Shown here: one piece after another, positions 5,910 to 6,819 of the stretch | Numbering within the stretch: position 1 is the first letter of the stretch | How the letters are laid out: every line of letters begins with the position of its first letter | Assembly: GCA_022711695.1 (NCBI GenBank) | Contig: JAKLEJ010000192.1 | Span: 1-6,819 of the forward strand | Direction of reading: 5' to 3' | From: Verrucomicrobiota bacterium | Lineage (GTDB): Bacteria; Verrucomicrobiota; Verrucomicrobiia; Limisphaerales; JACRJZ01 | Length of the DNA stretch: 6,819 nt | Translations under genes and position numbers: made by a program | Notes under the pieces: generated by a model | Told to the model about the DNA's origin: nothing | Database searches by the model: none | The model's input: only the letters and a program-made list of their open reading frames with translations

Positions 5910-6819
5910 TCAGCCGAAATAGGGCCTCAGCACATTCCCCGCAACCTTCACCGCCGCTTTCCGTCCCGCCAGCGTCGGCCCGAAGGTGTCGTCCTCCACC
6001 TCGATGCAGAGCGGGCCGTCGTAGCCGATCTCGTGCAGCCGGGCCATGAACTGCGCCCAGTTCACCTCGCCAAAGCCGGGAATGCGCGGCGTGTGCCAGG
6101 CCTTGGGAACGGCAAAAATGCCCACTTCGTCGAGCCGCTCCGCGTGCACGATCATATCCTTGGCGTGAAGGTGGAACAGCTTGTCCTTGAACTCGCGCAG
6201 CGGGCTCAGCGGGTCCATCCGCTGCAGGACGAAGTGCGAGGGATCGTAGTTCAAGCCGAAGTTCTTCGAGGCAATATCGCTGAACATCCGGCGCCAGATC
6301 ACCGGCGAGGTGGCCAGGTTCTTCCCGCCCGGCCATTCGTCCCGCGTGAACAGCATCGGACAGTTCTCGATCCCGATCTTCACCCCGTGATCCTCCGCAA
6401 ACGCGATCAGGGGTTTCCAAGTCTTGAGAAACCGCGGCCAGTTGTCGTCCACGCTCCGGGTCCAGTCCCGCCCGACGAACGTGTTGACGTTCTTGAGCCC
6501 CAGCTTTGGCGCGGCCGCGATCACCTTCCGCAGGTGGCTCACGGACTTGCGGGCCGTCTCCGCATCCGGATCGAGCGGATTGGGATAATACCCCAGGCCG
6601 CTCACGCTCACCCCGGCCGCCGCGCACTGGGCCAGGAGGTCCTCGGCCTTGCCCCGGCTCAGCGTAGCCACATCGATGTGCGTGACGCCGGCGAACTTGC
6701 GCTCGGCTTTGCCCACGGGCCAGCACATGATCTCCACACAGTCGAACCGCTCGGCGCGGGCGAAGTCGAGCACTTGTTGGAAGGTGAGATCCGGGAGGAT
6801 GGCGGAGACGAATCCTAGT
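5910..6819 (-). CDS. Sugar phosphate isomerase/epimerase, xylose isomerase-like TIM barrel (5' end beyond window)
   Basis: The 302 visible residues belong to the xylose isomerase-like TIM-barrel family (AP endonuclease 2 superfamily), metal-dependent enzymes that isomerise or epimerise sugars, keto-sugars or cyclitols in the cytoplasm. The frame is open to the right edge. The first visible residues, LGFVSAILPDLTFQQVLDFA, are a typical first beta strand and helix, so the true start lies a few codons outside; the GTG at 6773 is internal. Counting from the first complete codon at the right edge (6818), likely metal or active-site residues are E151 in GIENCP, D192 and H195 in NYDPSHF, H218 in HLHAKD, and E273 in CIEVED. 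FDCVEIMCWPVGKAERKFAG near the N-terminus and IPGFGEVNW near residue 246 are typical of the PVC-group subfamily. The C-terminus (LRPYFG) is complete. deoC follows after 52 bases. The exact reaction cannot be assigned. Confidence 0.9.
   Translation of the reverse strand, partial: LGFVSAILPDLTFQQVLDFARAERFDCVEIMCWPVGKAERKFAGVTHIDVATLSRGKAEDLLAQCAAAGVSVSGLGYYPNPLDPDAETARKSVSHLRKVIAAAPKLGLKNVNTFVGRDWTRSVDDNWPRFLKTWKPLIAFAEDHGVKIGIENCPMLFTRDEWPGGKNLATSPVIWRRMFSDIASKNFGLNYDPSHFVLQRMDPLSPLREFKDKLFHLHAKDMIVHAERLDEVGIFAVPKAWHTPRIPGFGEVNWAQFMARLHEIGYDGPLCIEVEDDTFGPTLAGRKAAVKVAGNVLRPYFG

Noticed and set aside
5910..6773. Start of the isomerase/epimerase at the GTG at 6773
   Set aside because: Upstream codons to the window edge encode LGFVSAILPDLTFQQ, the expected first strand of the barrel, so this GTG is internal.

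Overview
The window is GC-rich and gene-dense. It looks like a chromosomal segment of a member of the Planctomycetota-Verrucomicrobiota-Chlamydiota (PVC) group, most likely Verrucomicrobiota. The evidence is the combination of a secreted lamin-tail/jelly-roll protein of the CotH-associated type, a long sodium:solute symporter with a C-terminal extension, a Tat-exported Gfo/Idh/MocA oxidoreductase, and a sugar phosphate isomerase/epimerase with a DeoC-type aldolase. The assignment rests on protein style and gene company, not on a marker gene.

Layout. Bases 1-1548 (minus strand) hold the first 516 residues of a large secreted protein that continues past the left edge. A 143-base divergent spacer (1549-1691) follows. 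On the plus strand come a sodium:solute symporter (1692-3581) and, after 88 bases, a Tat-signal Gfo/Idh/MocA dehydrogenase (3670-5022). Only 34 bases separate its stop from the stop of a convergent minus-strand pair: a sugar phosphate isomerase/epimerase (5910 to beyond 6819, start outside the window) and a deoxyribose-phosphate aldolase-like gene, deoC (5057-5857). The 52-base spacer between these two carries a perfect 7-bp hairpin plus a third copy of the same arm. No rRNA, tRNA, CRISPR array, insertion sequence or phage gene was seen, and no gene is visibly frameshifted.

How the genes may work together (inference). The symporter would import a small polar solute. The exported oxidoreductase could oxidise a sugar or cyclitol outside the cytoplasm. 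The isomerase/epimerase and aldolase would rearrange and cleave a sugar derivative in the cytoplasm. This resembles the scattered sugar, uronate and cyclitol catabolic sets common in the PVC group, but the substrate cannot be read from the sequence. The lamin-tail protein faces away and is probably a separate secreted surface or matrix protein.

The points most worth a second look are in the aldolase: a long insert between its two active-site lysines, a changed phosphate-site motif, and a Gly/Ala tail ending in tyrosine. The three-arm hairpin just upstream of it is also notable. Nothing here amounts to a clearly new system. The long open frames on the opposite strands are GC-bias shadows of the genes listed.
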